A program made the translations under genes and the position numbers. 64,000 nt of DNA from the NCBI GenBank assembly GCA_910591455.2, contig OU342809.1:24196349-24260348 (forward strand). The letters are read 5' to 3'. Shown here one piece after another: positions 9,850-20,052 of the stretch. Every line of letters starts with the position of its first letter. The stretch's first letter is position 1. Below the pieces are notes generated by a model. That model was not told the origin of the DNA, did not search any database, and was given only the letters and a program-made list of their open reading frames with translations. This DNA is from Pholis gunnellus. Taxonomy: Eukaryota > Chordata > Actinopteri > Perciformes > Pholidae.

Positions 9850-11260
9850 CAGTGGCGGGCCGTGCATTATATACCTGGGCCTTCTGTGCTGTCCTACTAC
9901 AGGTGAATTACCTCCTAATAACCTCATTATGACGCATCAATCCAGCAAACCTGCAGCGGATCCACGCATTCCACCACACAAGAGCACGAGCCATTCAAAT
10001 ACTATTCATACAAACGACATGATAGACAAATGAACAGTAGTAACGTTACTATATAAAAAAACAAACGCAGTTTGTCACTTACCAAACTTAAAGAGTTTAA
10101 TCCGAGAACATCGTTTCACTTCCAGTAAGACGTCCTTCTCAATTCATGGACGCCAGTGATGATAGTCGAGCCTCCCCGGTTGTATTTCGCCGGTCTGCTG
10201 CTGCAGGTTCACAGCGGGGCCGGGATCCCACCTCCGCCGGGGCCGGCGGAGACCGCACGTCAGGGCGCCCACCGGCCGGCACAGACCGCACGCCGAGCCG
10301 CGGTTGTAGAGCTGTTTCCCTTCGAACGTGTTCGTTGAGTTGTAAATCCACTTGAGTCTCTCCAAAAGTTTTCAAATGCTATGGTGTCCTCAGGTTAGCG
10401 TAGCATAGCTCCAAACCCAGCCATAAAATGTGCAACGCTTTTCCGACGCTGTCAGCAAGAAATACCGTTCATACAAATCCTTTTCCTGCTGAGTCAGGGC
10501 TGCAGCTGTGGGGTTGACTGACCATTTCTTACGATGTCCAGCTTTTCCTGAAATGTCTTTCTTGAGAAAGGTGTTGTCAGTAACTCCGCCACTAAATCCG
10601 TTTCTCCTCCTTATTCAGCCAGTGAGTGTTGAAAAAACAAAGCTAGGTAAAAAAATAAATAAACTACACAAAGCAAAACCTTAAAAGTTTTATTTCTTCC
10701 ATATCTTTCAATTTGAACTCTTACTCCTCCAACTAAGCTCTGCTGGAAAGTTAAGTTTAATTTCACAATAGTCACGTGCTCGCCCACTGACCAATCACAG
10801 CACACGCTGCACCTCACTGCTGAGCTGCTCCTGAAAACAGAGCTGTGTGTTAATGCTGATGTAGCTGTCGGCCAGCTAGTAGCTCTGACACGTCAAAGAA
10901 TACGCCCAACATGTCAAACTAAAGATCTGATTGGTTGAAGACTATGACAATCAATAATATCGTCCCCATTCACTTAAACTGCACATGGATTCACTGGTGA
11001 GTCTGCAGGCCTGGGGCCTCTCTTCTACCTAGAGACACAGAGGTGAAATCTGATTGGATAAAAGCTCTACTTAAAACAAGCTGCACTGGAAGCAGAGCAA
11101 CTGAGGAGCACAGTAGCTGTGCAATGAGAAAAATATTTGTATAAATTATGATACATGTAGTGTATTTAAGAAAAAGTATTACATTATAAAATAGCTATAA
11201 CTTTGTGATTGTGTTTAGGCCAGCAGAGAAGGCTTTGCAGGCCCTGACGGACCACCACTG
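9850..11260 (-). mobile_element. hAT transposon, non-autonomous, with 8-bp target duplication
   Basis: Begins CAGTGGCGGGCCGT and ends ACGGACCACCACTG, with an exact duplication CTTTACCA at 9842-9849 and 11261-11268. It interrupts the LINE between its endonuclease and RT parts. The interior holds only the decayed start of a transposase on the - strand. Related copies in the window are at 3594, 15,198 and 36,733. Confidence 0.95.
10435..10595 (-). pseudogene. hAT transposase N-terminal fragment (ZMYM1-like)
   Basis: On the - strand one frame reads LTTPFSRKTFQEKLDIV and, after a one-base shift, LTQQEKDLYERYFLLTASE. That order resembles the N-terminus of zinc-finger-MYM1-like hAT transposases that are widespread in fish. 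The position expected for the start codon reads AGT in this and two related copies. The fragment is too short and broken to work. The same remnant occurs at 15,820-15,992 and about 37,530-37,690. Confidence 0.6.
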
Positions 11261-12162
11261 CTTTACCATGCACTGTTGATGGAATTTCAGGACCAGACAA
11301 CATTGCTGAGTTATGGCGACAGCATTGTAGCACCTTATTCAACTGTATCAAAAGTGATTTGTATAAGGTGGACAATTTTGAGAGTAATGAGTCAATGGCA
11401 ATTACGTCATATGAGGTGTAGCAAGCTATAAATAAACTGTCCGAAGGCAAAGCAAGTGGTTTAGACCACATTACTGCTGAACACCTTAAAGTTGCTAGTC
11501 GAGGTTAGCTCCTCTCCTCGCTATTTGTTTTACTGTCTTCATGATTCACAGCTTGTTACCAGACTCAATGCTGTCTGTTCTCTTAGTCCCAGTCATTAAA
11601 AACAAAGCTGGTAAAGTATGTAGCCTAGATAATTACAGGCCCGTTGCTTTGGCCAGCTTACTGTCAAAAGTCCGAGAAAGAATCCTGCTGAACAGAATAT
11701 ATGACTTTATCACCTCCACAGATAACCAGTTCGGCTTTAAAGCCAAACATGGCACTGACTTGTGTTTATATGCCTTAAAGGAAATTGTCAACAAATACAG
11801 AGGTCAAAACTCATCAGTTCTGATGTGTTTTATTGATGCCACCAAAGCTTTTGATCGTGTTAATCATAGTAAGTTGTTTTTCAAACTGAGCCAAAGAGGT
11901 GTCCTCACATACATTGTGAGGATTCTGGCTTACTGGTATCCAGACTATGCAAGTTAAATGGGGTAAAAGTGTCTCAGCCCCATTTGGGGTTAACAATGGT
12001 GTCCGACAAGTTCTGTTTAATCTATATATTGAAGATCTGTCCAAGCAATTGAAAGCCTGTAATACTGGGTGCATGATGGGTAATACTCTGGTTAACCTTC
12101 ATGTATGCAGATGATCTGGTGATTTCTACTCCATGTAGCGCTGGTCTTCAGCAGCTCCTCAC

Positions 12163-12170
<8 letters not shown>
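11261..12170 (+). pseudogene. LINE reverse transcriptase, N-terminal and central part
   Basis: Continues the LINE after the hAT. It spells LSEGKASGLDHITAEHLK (fingers region), then, in the 138-codon open stretch at 11,541-11,957, LDNYRPVALASLLSK, FGFKAKHGTD and CFIDATKAFDRVNHSK, the last holding the first catalytic aspartate. After a frameshift it reads SAPFGVNNGVRQ and then MYADDLVIS, with the catalytic ADD at about 12,104-12,112. The inserted Tc1-type MITE in a (TA)n run follows directly. Several stops and shifts make it inactive. Confidence 0.9.
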
Positions 12171-12201
<31 letters not shown>

Positions 12202-12208
12202 ATATATA

Positions 12209-12572
12209 CACTACCGTTCAAAAGTTTGGGGTCACCCAGACAATTTCGTGTCAATTTTCAGTTTCTTCGCAATTTCTCGCATGGAATAGCTTCATTTCTA
12301 AGAAGAATAGACTGGCGAGTTTCACATGAAAGTTCTCTTTTTCTGGCCATGTTGAGAGTATAATCGAACCCACAAATGTGATGCTCCAGATACTCCTATG
12401 TAGATATTTCATTAAAAACCAGACGTTTCCACCTAGAATAGTCATTAACCACATTAGCAATGTATAGAGTGTATTTCTGATTAATTTAATGTTATCTTCA
12501 TTGAAAGAAACGGTGCTTTTCTTTGAGAAATAAGGACATTTCTAAGTGACCCCAAACTTTTGAACGGTAGTG
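12209..12572. mobile_element. Tc1/mariner-type MITE with TA duplication
   Basis: A 364-bp element with termini CACTACCGTTCAAAAGTTTG and its reverse complement at the right end, flanked by TA at both ends within a (TA)n microsatellite. It has no coding capacity. It separates the YADD motif of the LINE RT from the following thumb region. Confidence 0.92.
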
Positions 12573-12589
12573 TATATGTGTATATATAT

Positions 12590-13310
12590 ATATATATATG
12601 TACTGTGTATGGTGTGGAACTTGACATAAAATACAACGCCAGTAAGAGTATTATCTTGATCTGTCGTACCAAAGAGGACAAATGTCTACACTTCCCCAAC
12701 TTCAAATTGTCTGACAAAATTCTTGGTGTCTGTGAAGAAGTGAAATATCTTGGTCATTTTATAACAGAACACATGACCGATGATGAAGACATTTCTAGGC
12801 AATGTCATAGGATGTATGCACAACAAACAGTCTCTCACGTTAGTTTGGTCTGTGTACAGATGGAGTGAAGATGTGTCTGTTCAGAGCATATTGTCCACCA
12901 CTCTACTGCACACTTGTGGTCTAACTACAAAAAAGAGCTTCCAGAGACTTCAAGTAGCTTCTAATGACGCCATGAGAATACTGCTGAAGACACCGAGATG
13001 GAGTAGTGCCAGTGAAATGTTTGTGGCTGCACGAGTCAATACTTTACAAACTGTTTTAAGAAATCTCATGTTGTTCAAATTCATTTGTCGACTTAATGAC
13101 TCTGAAAATCACTCCCAAAATGAGATTATATTGGTTTTAACAAACATAAGGTTTAGTAGCACACACTACCAGTCCAGCTGTGGAGACATTGGTGCAGCTG
13201 TCTCTTTGTAAGGCACTGCTAGGCCGATGTACTTTTATTGTTTGTGTATGTCATTTTATGTATTTGTCTCTCTGGACCGTGAGTCTGAAATAAAGTGTAT
13301 CTATCTATCT
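12590..13310 (+). pseudogene. LINE RT C-terminal part and 3' tail
   Basis: Resumes as VYGVELDIKYNASKSIILI and KYLGHFITEHMTDDEDI, typical of the LINE RT palm/thumb end, followed in another frame by FQRLQVASNDAMRILLKTP and MFVAARVNTLQTVL. The 3' end carries ctggaccgtgagtctgaaat, aataaag and (ATCT)n, matching the usual LINE tail layout. At least one frameshift lies near 12,870. Confidence 0.85.
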
Positions 13311-14595
13311 ATATCCACCTACATCTGAACAGTAATTATAGACAACCTGAGAAGGTCATCTCCTCTCCTTTCTTCCACTCTTTTCTTCTCTCCCCTTTTC
13401 CTGTCCTCTCCTCATCACCTCTCTCCTTCACTCCTCCTTTTTCTCCTCTCCTTTCTGTCTTTTCCTACTTTACTCCCTTTCTGTCCATCTCGTTGTCAAC
13501 AATGCAGCGTCTTTATGGCATTATTTGATAGACAGTGAAAGGAATGAGCCTCTCATTGACATATATCCGATGTAAAGCCCACATTTGAGCTTCAGTCTGC
13601 AGTAATTATAGGCAGACAGCGGTTCTATCTATATCAGAACATTAATTACACACTGACCTCGCCGCACACACACAGAACAGTGCAGAACATTAATTACATA
13701 CTGCTAACGGAGATACGGGATGAGGTGACAACCCAACACTCCTCTCATGACATCATCTGAGAACGTCGGCAATACTCCGATCCAGAGTGTTTAAAGGTGA
13801 CGTCATTTTCTTTCCAAACTAATAGCAAAAAAAAAAAGTTTAAAGTTTTAAAGTCTACGGGAAGCGGAATATAGAGCGTCTTTAGATTCTGTACTGGGAG
13901 TATTCCACAATGAAACGGAATATTTGAGCAACGTACATTTACATCAAATCACTAGCATTTGATTAGACCACTAAAAAGTGGGCGGGCTTTGAATGCAGTG
14001 CGAGAAGGAGCTAAAGAGCACTGTGGCTCCACACACACCTCACTTGTCGCTAAACTTTGCAGATTGATTGAATTGGAGTGTGTTATTATTTTAATACCTT
14101 TGTTTGCATTTGTTTAAAATGTGTCATTGCCAAGAGCTAAAAAAAAAAGGTTTAAATTAGGCTGCTGAACATATCTGGCTCATCTTTATTTCCTGGTTTT
14201 AAAATGTGGCCCAAATAAGAGGACGATATGATATAAATAAATACAAAAAAACAAGTACAAAGACAGATGAGTGCAAGTAAAGTTGTCATCACATATATAA
14301 GGATGTACCTCATTGTCATCATACACAATAAACCTAATGGATAATAAGTACATATTTAATAATAAGAGAGAGCCTGAAGTGGCCGCTGTGTCCATGCGGT
14401 GACATCACTTGTAGTGACAAACCCACAGAGACCCACTGGACAAACAAGATACAGAATAGTTAACATGTTGTGTTGTATGGAGATTGTGACTCTGGTGAAA
14501 ATCCAAACACTAATGCTGAAATACTTTCAGGTCGACATCTTACCGATACCGATTTAAACAGGAGATCAACTGAGGAAATGCAATGACCATCTATA
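13311..14595. other. No gene recognised
   Basis: Pyrimidine-rich run at 13,360-13,500, then unremarkable AT-rich sequence. Related phrases containing aacattaattacacactg recur at 13,625 and 13,690. No gene supported. Confidence 0.5.
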
Positions 14596-14650
14596 AGATA
14601 AGATAATCCTTTATTTGTCCCACTGTGGGGAAATTTACAAACGTCTATCT
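14596..14650 (-). mobile_element. Short LINE 3' tail
   Basis: The stretch with agataagataatcctttatt and gtcccactgtggggaaattt is a LINE 3' end seen throughout teleost genomes, here in reverse orientation and cut to about 55 bp. Confidence 0.6.
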
Positions 14651-14661
14651 GAATAAAAGTG

Positions 14662-14883
14662 TTAAATAAATAAACATTTGGAATGGATACATTTCTTGTG
14701 CCCATCGTTGGATAAGAAAACTGTCATCCTGCAAAACCTCCCTCCAGACTCCAAGTTCCAACTGAACACGCAGGAGGAGTTCTGATCCTTGTGGTCCTTC
14801 GCTGCCATCTTGTGGCAAGTCTTTATCAGGTCAAGACTGTTCAATATGTTGATGATGCCGCAAGGAAACCTGCAGGGAATCAA
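14662..14883 (-). other. Possible exon-like open frame
   Basis: A - strand frame contains CGIINILNSLDLIKTCHKMA and later SGGRFCRMTVFLSNDG and is preceded by a good acceptor-like ttccctgcag. The composition looks protein-like rather than low-complexity. I cannot name a family and see no partner exon, so it may be chance or a fragment of an old gene. Confidence 0.2.
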
Positions 14884-14899
14884 AGGATGAATTGTTCCA

Positions 14900-15197
14900 A
14901 ACTATAAAACACAAGATGGTTCAATCATTTTTTGTTTACCACATATGAAAATGTTTAGAGAAGAATTCAAATAATCTTAATAAACCAAAACATTGCTAAT
15001 ATTGTTCTTGTTTCTCATGTTTTCTGTTATAATCAGCTAGACAACAGATTGCTCACAGGTGTGCGCAGAGCAGGGAGCCGGAGAGGTGACAAGCTGATTG
15101 AAATAGCAGGTGTGCAGGAGTACTGTGCCCAGGTAACTGCAGGACAGAAAGAGACTCAGACACACACACACACACACACACATACACACACACACAC
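14900..15197. other. No gene recognised; (CA)n at its end
   Basis: A (CA)n microsatellite at 15,161-15,197 abuts the start of a hAT fragment. The sequence at 15,050-15,150 is open in one frame but resembles dispersed repeat sequence. Confidence 0.5.
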
Positions 15198-15992
15198 CAG
15201 TGGTGGGCCGTCAGGGCCAGCAAGGCCTTCTCTGCTGGCCTAAACAGAATCACAAAGTTATAGCTATTTTATAATGTAATACTTTTTTTTAAATACACTA
15301 CATGTATCATAATTTATATAAATATTTTTCCCATTATCTTATTTCCTCAGTTGCTCTGCTTCAGTGCAGCTTGTTTTAAGTAGAGCTTTTATCCAATCAG
15401 AGTTCACCTCTGTGTCTCTAGGTAAGAAGAGAGGCCCCAGGCCTGCAGACTCACCAGTGAATCCATGTGCAGTTTAAGTGAATGGGGACGATATTGTTGA
15501 TTGTCATAGTCTTCAACCAATCAGATCTTTAGTTTGAGATTCTGCCAGAGTGGCCTGCAGGCCTACAGCTACGTCAGCATTACTGCAGCTCACTTTGCAG
15601 GAGTGAGGTGCAGTGTGTGCTGTGATTGGTCAGTGGGCGAGCACGTGATTATTGGAAAACCAAACTTAATTTGCCAGCAGAGCTTAGTTGGAGGAGTACG
15701 AGTTCAAATTGAAAGAGATTATAACATGTTTAGGGTTTTGCTTTGTGTAGTTTATTTATTTTTTTACCTAGCTTTGTTTTTTCAACACTCAACGGCTGAA
15801 TAAGGAGGAGAAACGGATTTAGTGGCGGAGTTGACAACTGACAACGTCTTTCTCAAGAAAGACATTTCAGGAAAAGCTGGACATGGTAAGAAATGGTCAG
15901 TCAACCCCACAGCTGCAGCCCTGACTCAGCAGGAAAAGGATTTGTATGAACGGTGTTTCTTGCTGACAGCGTCGGAGAAGCGTTGCACATTT
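15198..15992 (-). mobile_element. hAT element, one-ended copy
   Basis: Starts CAGTGGTGGGCCGTCAGGGC and follows the 9,850-11,260 element in reverse for about 790 bp. It includes the transposase N-terminal remnant (15,820-15,992, read on the + strand here, with LTQQEKDLYERCFLLTASE). Homology stops at about 15,992 and no CGGCCCGCCACTG terminus follows. This is a truncated copy or one fused to other sequence. Confidence 0.75.
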
Positions 15993-16617
15993 TTTAGATG
16001 GATGAGGTGGTTCTTAGTGCAACAGTCCTGTTTTGTAGTGCTTGCACTGGGGCCAACGTTAAGAAGCACTTCAACAACCTCCAAGTGCTGATGCAACAAA
16101 GGGGGACATTCAATGTGAAGGAAAAAAACATCATTGCTGAAGACTACAAGGTAGTTTTGAAATTACATAACCAATGCTCTAAATATTTATAGATGTTTGT
16201 CAGCACATAGCTTTATAGCAATAACAGTAACTTATATAAATAACTCCACCTACGGGACCTACGGCGGACTTTGGGTAAGTACAGCGCAACCATCTGTTTG
16301 CTAATCAACAGATATGCAGAATAAACATACTGTGTTACAAACTGATAAAATCAAGACCTGTAACATTGTCTGAGCCAGAATTTTATAAGCGTTACATTTA
16401 ATTGATGAATGTGTTGGAATTTTTAAGACATTAATAACAATACTGAACTGATTTTTAAAGAATACACCTTTATCTCATCATAGTATTAAATATTGCATAA
16501 ATTCAACAAACTATTATTTTAGGGTATAAAGATTTACATTAAAATTGACAAACATTTTGAATTATGCTTTTCAGCATGATTTCGGGACCACACCTATCCA
16601 CACACATTTCCAGGAAA
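15993..16617. other. Open stretch and unassigned sequence
   Basis: The + strand frame at 15,998-16,192 (64 codons, with ACTGANVKKHFNNLQVL and KEKNIIAEDYK followed by gtagtt, a possible donor) is coherent but unrecognised. It precedes the macro-domain remnant by 1.5 kb and could belong to the same dead gene; this is inference only. Confidence 0.25.
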
Positions 16618-16619
16618 TA

Positions 16620-17152
16620 CACTGCCTGGCCAAAAGAAAAGTCGCCACCAAAAAAAAAAGTTCACACTCTAATATTTCGTTGGACCGCCTTTAGCTTTGA
16701 TTACGGCACGCATTCGCTGTGGCATTGTTTCGATAAGCTTCTGCAATGTCACAAGATTTATTTCCATCCAGTGTTGCATTAATTTCTCACCAAGATCTTG
16801 TATTGATGATGGTAGAGTCTGACCGCTGCGCAAAGCCTTCTCCAGCACATCCCAAAGATTCTCAATGGGGTTAAGGTCTGGACTCTGTGGTGGCCAATCC
16901 ATGTGTGAAAATGATGTCTCATGCTCCCTGAACCACTCTTTCACAATTTGAGCCCGATGAATCCTGGCATTGTCATCTTGGAATATGCCCGTGCCATCAG
17001 GGAAGAAAAAATCCATTGATGGAATAACCTGGTCATTCAGTATATTCAGGTAGTCAGCTGACCTCATTCTTTGAGCACATACTGTTGCTGAACCTAGGCT
17101 CGTACCTATTTGCTTAGATCCAGATGGCGACTTTTTTTTTGGCCAGGCAGTG
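16620..17152 (-). mobile_element. Tc1-like transposon, internally deleted
   Basis: Terminal repeats CACTGCCTGGCCAAAA and its complement near 17,137-17,152, each flanked by TA (16,618-16,619 and 17,153-17,154). The 533-bp element retains the C-terminal half of a transposase on the - strand. It sits upstream of the macro-domain fragment. Confidence 0.93.
16669..17103 (-). pseudogene. Tc1-like transposase, C-terminal half
   Basis: The - strand frame reads FFFPDGTGIFQDDNARIHRA, with the second catalytic aspartate, and SHMDWPPQSPDLNPIENLWD, with the third acidic residue. The spacing is that of a DDE/D Tc1 catalytic core. The N-terminal helix-turn-helix part and the first aspartate are missing because the element is internally deleted. 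The frame reaches its stop without interruption, so the deletion probably preceded insertion. It cannot act alone. Confidence 0.9.
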
Positions 17153-17154
17153 TA

Positions 17155-17747
17155 TTTGACAGTGCACCTCGTGATGTTCAAGGTGAAGTGAACGTTTATC
17201 ATGGGCAAAAAATCCATCTCAATTTGGCTCAGTACTTCCTCCCATATGCCCTCCTGTGGTCTGGAGTGACGCTAGGTACGTTTTACAAGTTTTGTTCAAT
17301 TATTTAAGTGATCTGAGGTAGCAAAATATGAATCAATATATAATATCAACGTCCACTAATTTCACAATGTTTTAATGTTGTTTAGGGGATCTAGGACGTC
17401 ATGGGACAGGCCCAGCATACAAGGAAACTCCACAATGAAGTCAGTTAATCCACGAAATCACCACGAAATAGAGTTGTTGGAGGCTTGCTTCTTAAAATGT
17501 CGGGATTTTGGTGATGTTTGATATCTTGTAATGGCTGAAAACATTTTGTAATTCTTAAGTTAATTAATTGAACTAAAGCAACAGTTACTTAATTCTGTAT
17601 CAGCCAAGCAGTAATATCATATTCTTCTTCTTATTATTATCATCTAATTTGATTAAGAGTTCAGTCTCATAAGCAAGCACTATGTCCAGGAAACAGACAA
17701 ATAAGCTATTTTGTAAAAACAAAAGTATCCCATCAAAGTGTTCTAAA
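17155..17747. other. Unassigned sequence before the macro fragment
   Basis: No clear gene. A + strand stretch at 17,161-17,275 (containing DVQGEVNVYHGQKIHLNL) is open and ends near gtacgt, so it may be an exon of the same dead gene as the macro fragment. Not supported further. Confidence 0.25.
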
Positions 17748-18143
17748 GTCCAAACTGGAGAAGCTGTTGTACCCGGTGCTGGAAAATGATCATGCAAACT
17801 GTTAATTCATGCAGTGGGCCCATGTCTAAGGAAGAATCCCACAAAGCACCTAGTTTCAATGGCAAACCCCATCCTGAGAAAGACTTTTTTGAATGTAATT
17901 AAAAAGGCACAGGAGCACAAGATACATTCTGTTGCCATACCGGCAATAAGTTCCGGCATCTTCAACTTTCCACTGCCAATATGTGGTGACATATAGTCTC
18001 TACGGTCAAACATTACATCAACCAGAAAAAAACCATCAAGTCCATCATTCCATCTGGTAAATAGTCATGAACCTAAAGAGACAGAAATGGAAAAGGCCTG
18101 TAGGGAGATACTGGCTGATCCATTGTCAGAGAAAAGGAAGTAA
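17748..18143 (+). pseudogene. Macro-domain fragment, PARP9/14-like
   Basis: The C-terminal half of a macro domain, a fold that binds or hydrolyses ADP-ribose. In one frame it reads QTGEAVVPGAGK, then a TGA (17,787-17,789), then SCKLLIHAVGP, HSVAIPAISSGIFNFPLPIC, a TAG (17,994-17,996) and finally FHLVNSHEPKETEMEKACRE before a TAA. The AIPAISSGIFxFPL motif and the HAVGP strand are typical of macro domains in PARP9/14/15-type proteins. The N-terminal half with the ADP-ribose-binding asparagine is not found. Two in-frame stops make this a relic. Fish carry many PARP14-like antiviral genes, so a dead duplicate is plausible. Confidence 0.75.
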
Positions 18144-18233
18144 AAAGAAAAAGTATGCGTGTCTGAGAGCCAAGGCAAGACTTACAAGTAACGTTTTTAT
18201 CCTAATAAAAACATTAAGGTAGAAATATATGGG

Positions 18234-18580
18234 GTCAGATCAGTCTCAATAATTGCAAATGCACACAGGAAGACTCACAAATGCACACAGAACAATCCAC
18301 AAATATATTCGATTTATAAATGCACACAGAAGGATTTACAAATAAATTTGATTCACAAATGCACACAGAACGATTCACAAATACATTCCAATGCACACAG
18401 AAATAAATTATGATTTATATAAATGTAAAAAAAAAATCACAAATATATTTCTGCATTTGTGTGTATTTGTGTGTGGATTTTTCTATTTGTTTGTGGATTT
18501 GTATGTATATTTGTGGATCGTACTGCATTTATTTGTGGATTGCTTCACATTTATTTGTGGGTTTATGAGACTCCCCTGAC
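18234..18580. mobile_element. MITE-like inverted-repeat element
   Basis: The ends GTCAGATCAGTCTCAATAA and its partner ending tttatgagactcccctgac are inverted. Inside, the left half repeats acaaatgcacacagaacgatt about every 40 bp, and the right half carries the complementary tgcatttgtgtgt and tttgtggat forms, so the whole folds back on itself. No coding capacity. Confidence 0.65.
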
Positions 18581-19073
18581 GTGGCTGGATTCACAAATGC
18601 GTTTTTTCACGATGGATCATCTGTAGCCAATCAGATGTCAGCCTCATTTTCAACCAATCACATGAGCGCAGCTCCCCCCTCCCCTCCCCACGAGGCTGCC
18701 AGCGTATAATGCTGCGTTCACACCAGCTCTCTCTGACTTTAATTGTATCCATAATAAAAGTTATTGAGAGAAATATCAGATCAGTCCGATCGGCTGCAGC
18801 GTCCAATCACATAAGTGATGAACAAAGAGGGGGCACTTCCTTGAAGGGTGTTCTCGTGTGTCCTCGCTCATGGCCTTGCTCACAGCGTCTGGGTCCGTAT
18901 CCGGACCGCGGTCCACCTATTAGTGATTCTAGATTATTAACCCAGTCTGGCCCTGGAGTAAAATCAGTGTATCTCGGCCTCAGTTATCTGAATCCGCACC
19001 CTCCGCTGATGAAGACTTGTTCTTCAACCCCCGTTTAGCATTCAAAGGCAGCATATAGAGATATTGTAGCACA
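18581..19073. other. Repeat-derived sequence, no gene
   Basis: The segment 18,700-18,850 (aatcacataagtgatgaaca, gatcggctgcagcgtccaat) is related in reverse to 50,600-50,690. No gene is supported. Confidence 0.5.
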
Positions 19074-19222
19074 TTAACACTACATGTCACACCCATTCAT
19101 ACACTGATACAATTTGGGGTTAAGTGTCTTGCTCAAGGACACATCAACATAGACTAGCGGAGATCGAACCACCGTTCTTCTGATTGAAGGAAGCCCCTGC
19201 TCTACCACTGAGCCACAGTCAC
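19074..19222 (-). repeat. tRNA-derived SINE, copy 1
   Basis: On the - strand it has an A-box-like tggctcagtggtagagcagg and a B-box-like ggttcgatctcc, then the shared body with gtccttgagcaagacactta. Same family as 43,953-44,225 and 60,939-61,145. Confidence 0.75.
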
Positions 19223-19460
19223 AATAAGTGTTGATTAGAGTCAACAACGTTCACTCCTTCTGTGGACACCCATAAGTTGAGGCTGCTAAATAAACATAAT
19301 GAATGACAAATAGTAAGACACACTAATAAAATATGTTGTCAAGGGACTTGTTAGAAAGTACTGTACTTTAATAAACACTTAAAATGTCCTTATATCTGCG
19401 CACAACCAGAGATGGGCAAAAATACATCAAAATGTATTTTGATACAAAATACAAAATACC

Positions 19461-19567
19461 CCCAAATAAATGTATTACAACAAAATACAAAATACTGGTG
19501 CCAGAAAATGTAACAAAATACATGTATTTTGTATTTAAAATATAGAAAATACTTTTTTCTAGATTTT

Positions 19568-19570
<3 letters not shown>
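19461..19570. repeat. 110-bp direct repeat, left copy
   Basis: Matches 25,315-25,424 in the same orientation with only about three differences (for example tatagaaaatac against tataggcaatac). It brackets the 5.7-kb cargo. Confidence 0.9.
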
Positions 19571-19615
<45 letters not shown>

Positions 19616-19617
19616 AC
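19571..19617. repeat. C31 followed by (CA)n
   Basis: Unbroken 31-base C run joined to a short (CA)n, placed exactly at the edge of the 110-bp repeat. Confidence 0.95.
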
Positions 19618-19639
19618 AATTAAAGTGCTTTTTTTCAAT

Positions 19640-20052
19640 TTGAGCTGTGTGCCATCTTCATTTAGTATTAACCAGGAACATATACACTGATATTTCCACA
19701 TCTGAACAAATCTCACAAGTGTTTCTGTTATTATAACATCAACATTATTCAAATAGACCTTGTAGTTAGAGAGATACACTCTTTTGAGTATGGGTATGCA
19801 ATTTTCGAGCAGAGGCCTAAAATTAGGGCTAGGGGTAAAGAGGCTAAGATAAGCTCGCTGGACCAGAAAGGACAGTCGAGATCGCAGAAGCAGATATTCA
19901 TCCGAGACTGTCTTGTTGTATTCACAGCGCAATAAATTCACCTGGAAAACTGAATGGACATCATCATCATTCAGTGTGTAACATTTGCACAAAACCAATG
20001 CAAGATAAACTGTTTGTAAAAACTCTTTCAGAACGTTGACGTAAATTGGCAT
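19640..20052 (-). other. Unrecognised open frame
   Basis: About 137 codons on the - strand, from MPIYVNVLKEFLQ to LNEDGTQLKLKK, before it runs into low-complexity sequence. The composition is protein-like (with LVQRAYLSLFTPSPNFRPLL) but I find no domain. It may be a remnant of a transposon protein or chance. Confidence 0.25.

Larger units (their letters stand above)
5590..13310 (+). mobile_element. LINE, decayed, opened by three insertions
   Basis: A non-LTR retrotransposon whose endonuclease and reverse transcriptase pieces occur in the correct order on the + strand at 6,030-6,273, 8,952-9,849, 11,261-12,170 and 12,590-13,210. It ends in a 3' tail with ataaagtgta and (ATCT)n repeats at 13,290-13,315. 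The gaps are an LTR element, a hAT and a Tc1-type MITE. Removing them restores collinear protein homology, which shows the LINE came first. Stops and frameshifts are frequent. The clade is not assigned; the left boundary is approximate. Confidence 0.85.

Noticed and set aside
15049..15150. Exon-like stretch ending in a donor-like caggtaact
   Set aside because: No partner exon and the sequence resembles dispersed retroelement pieces.
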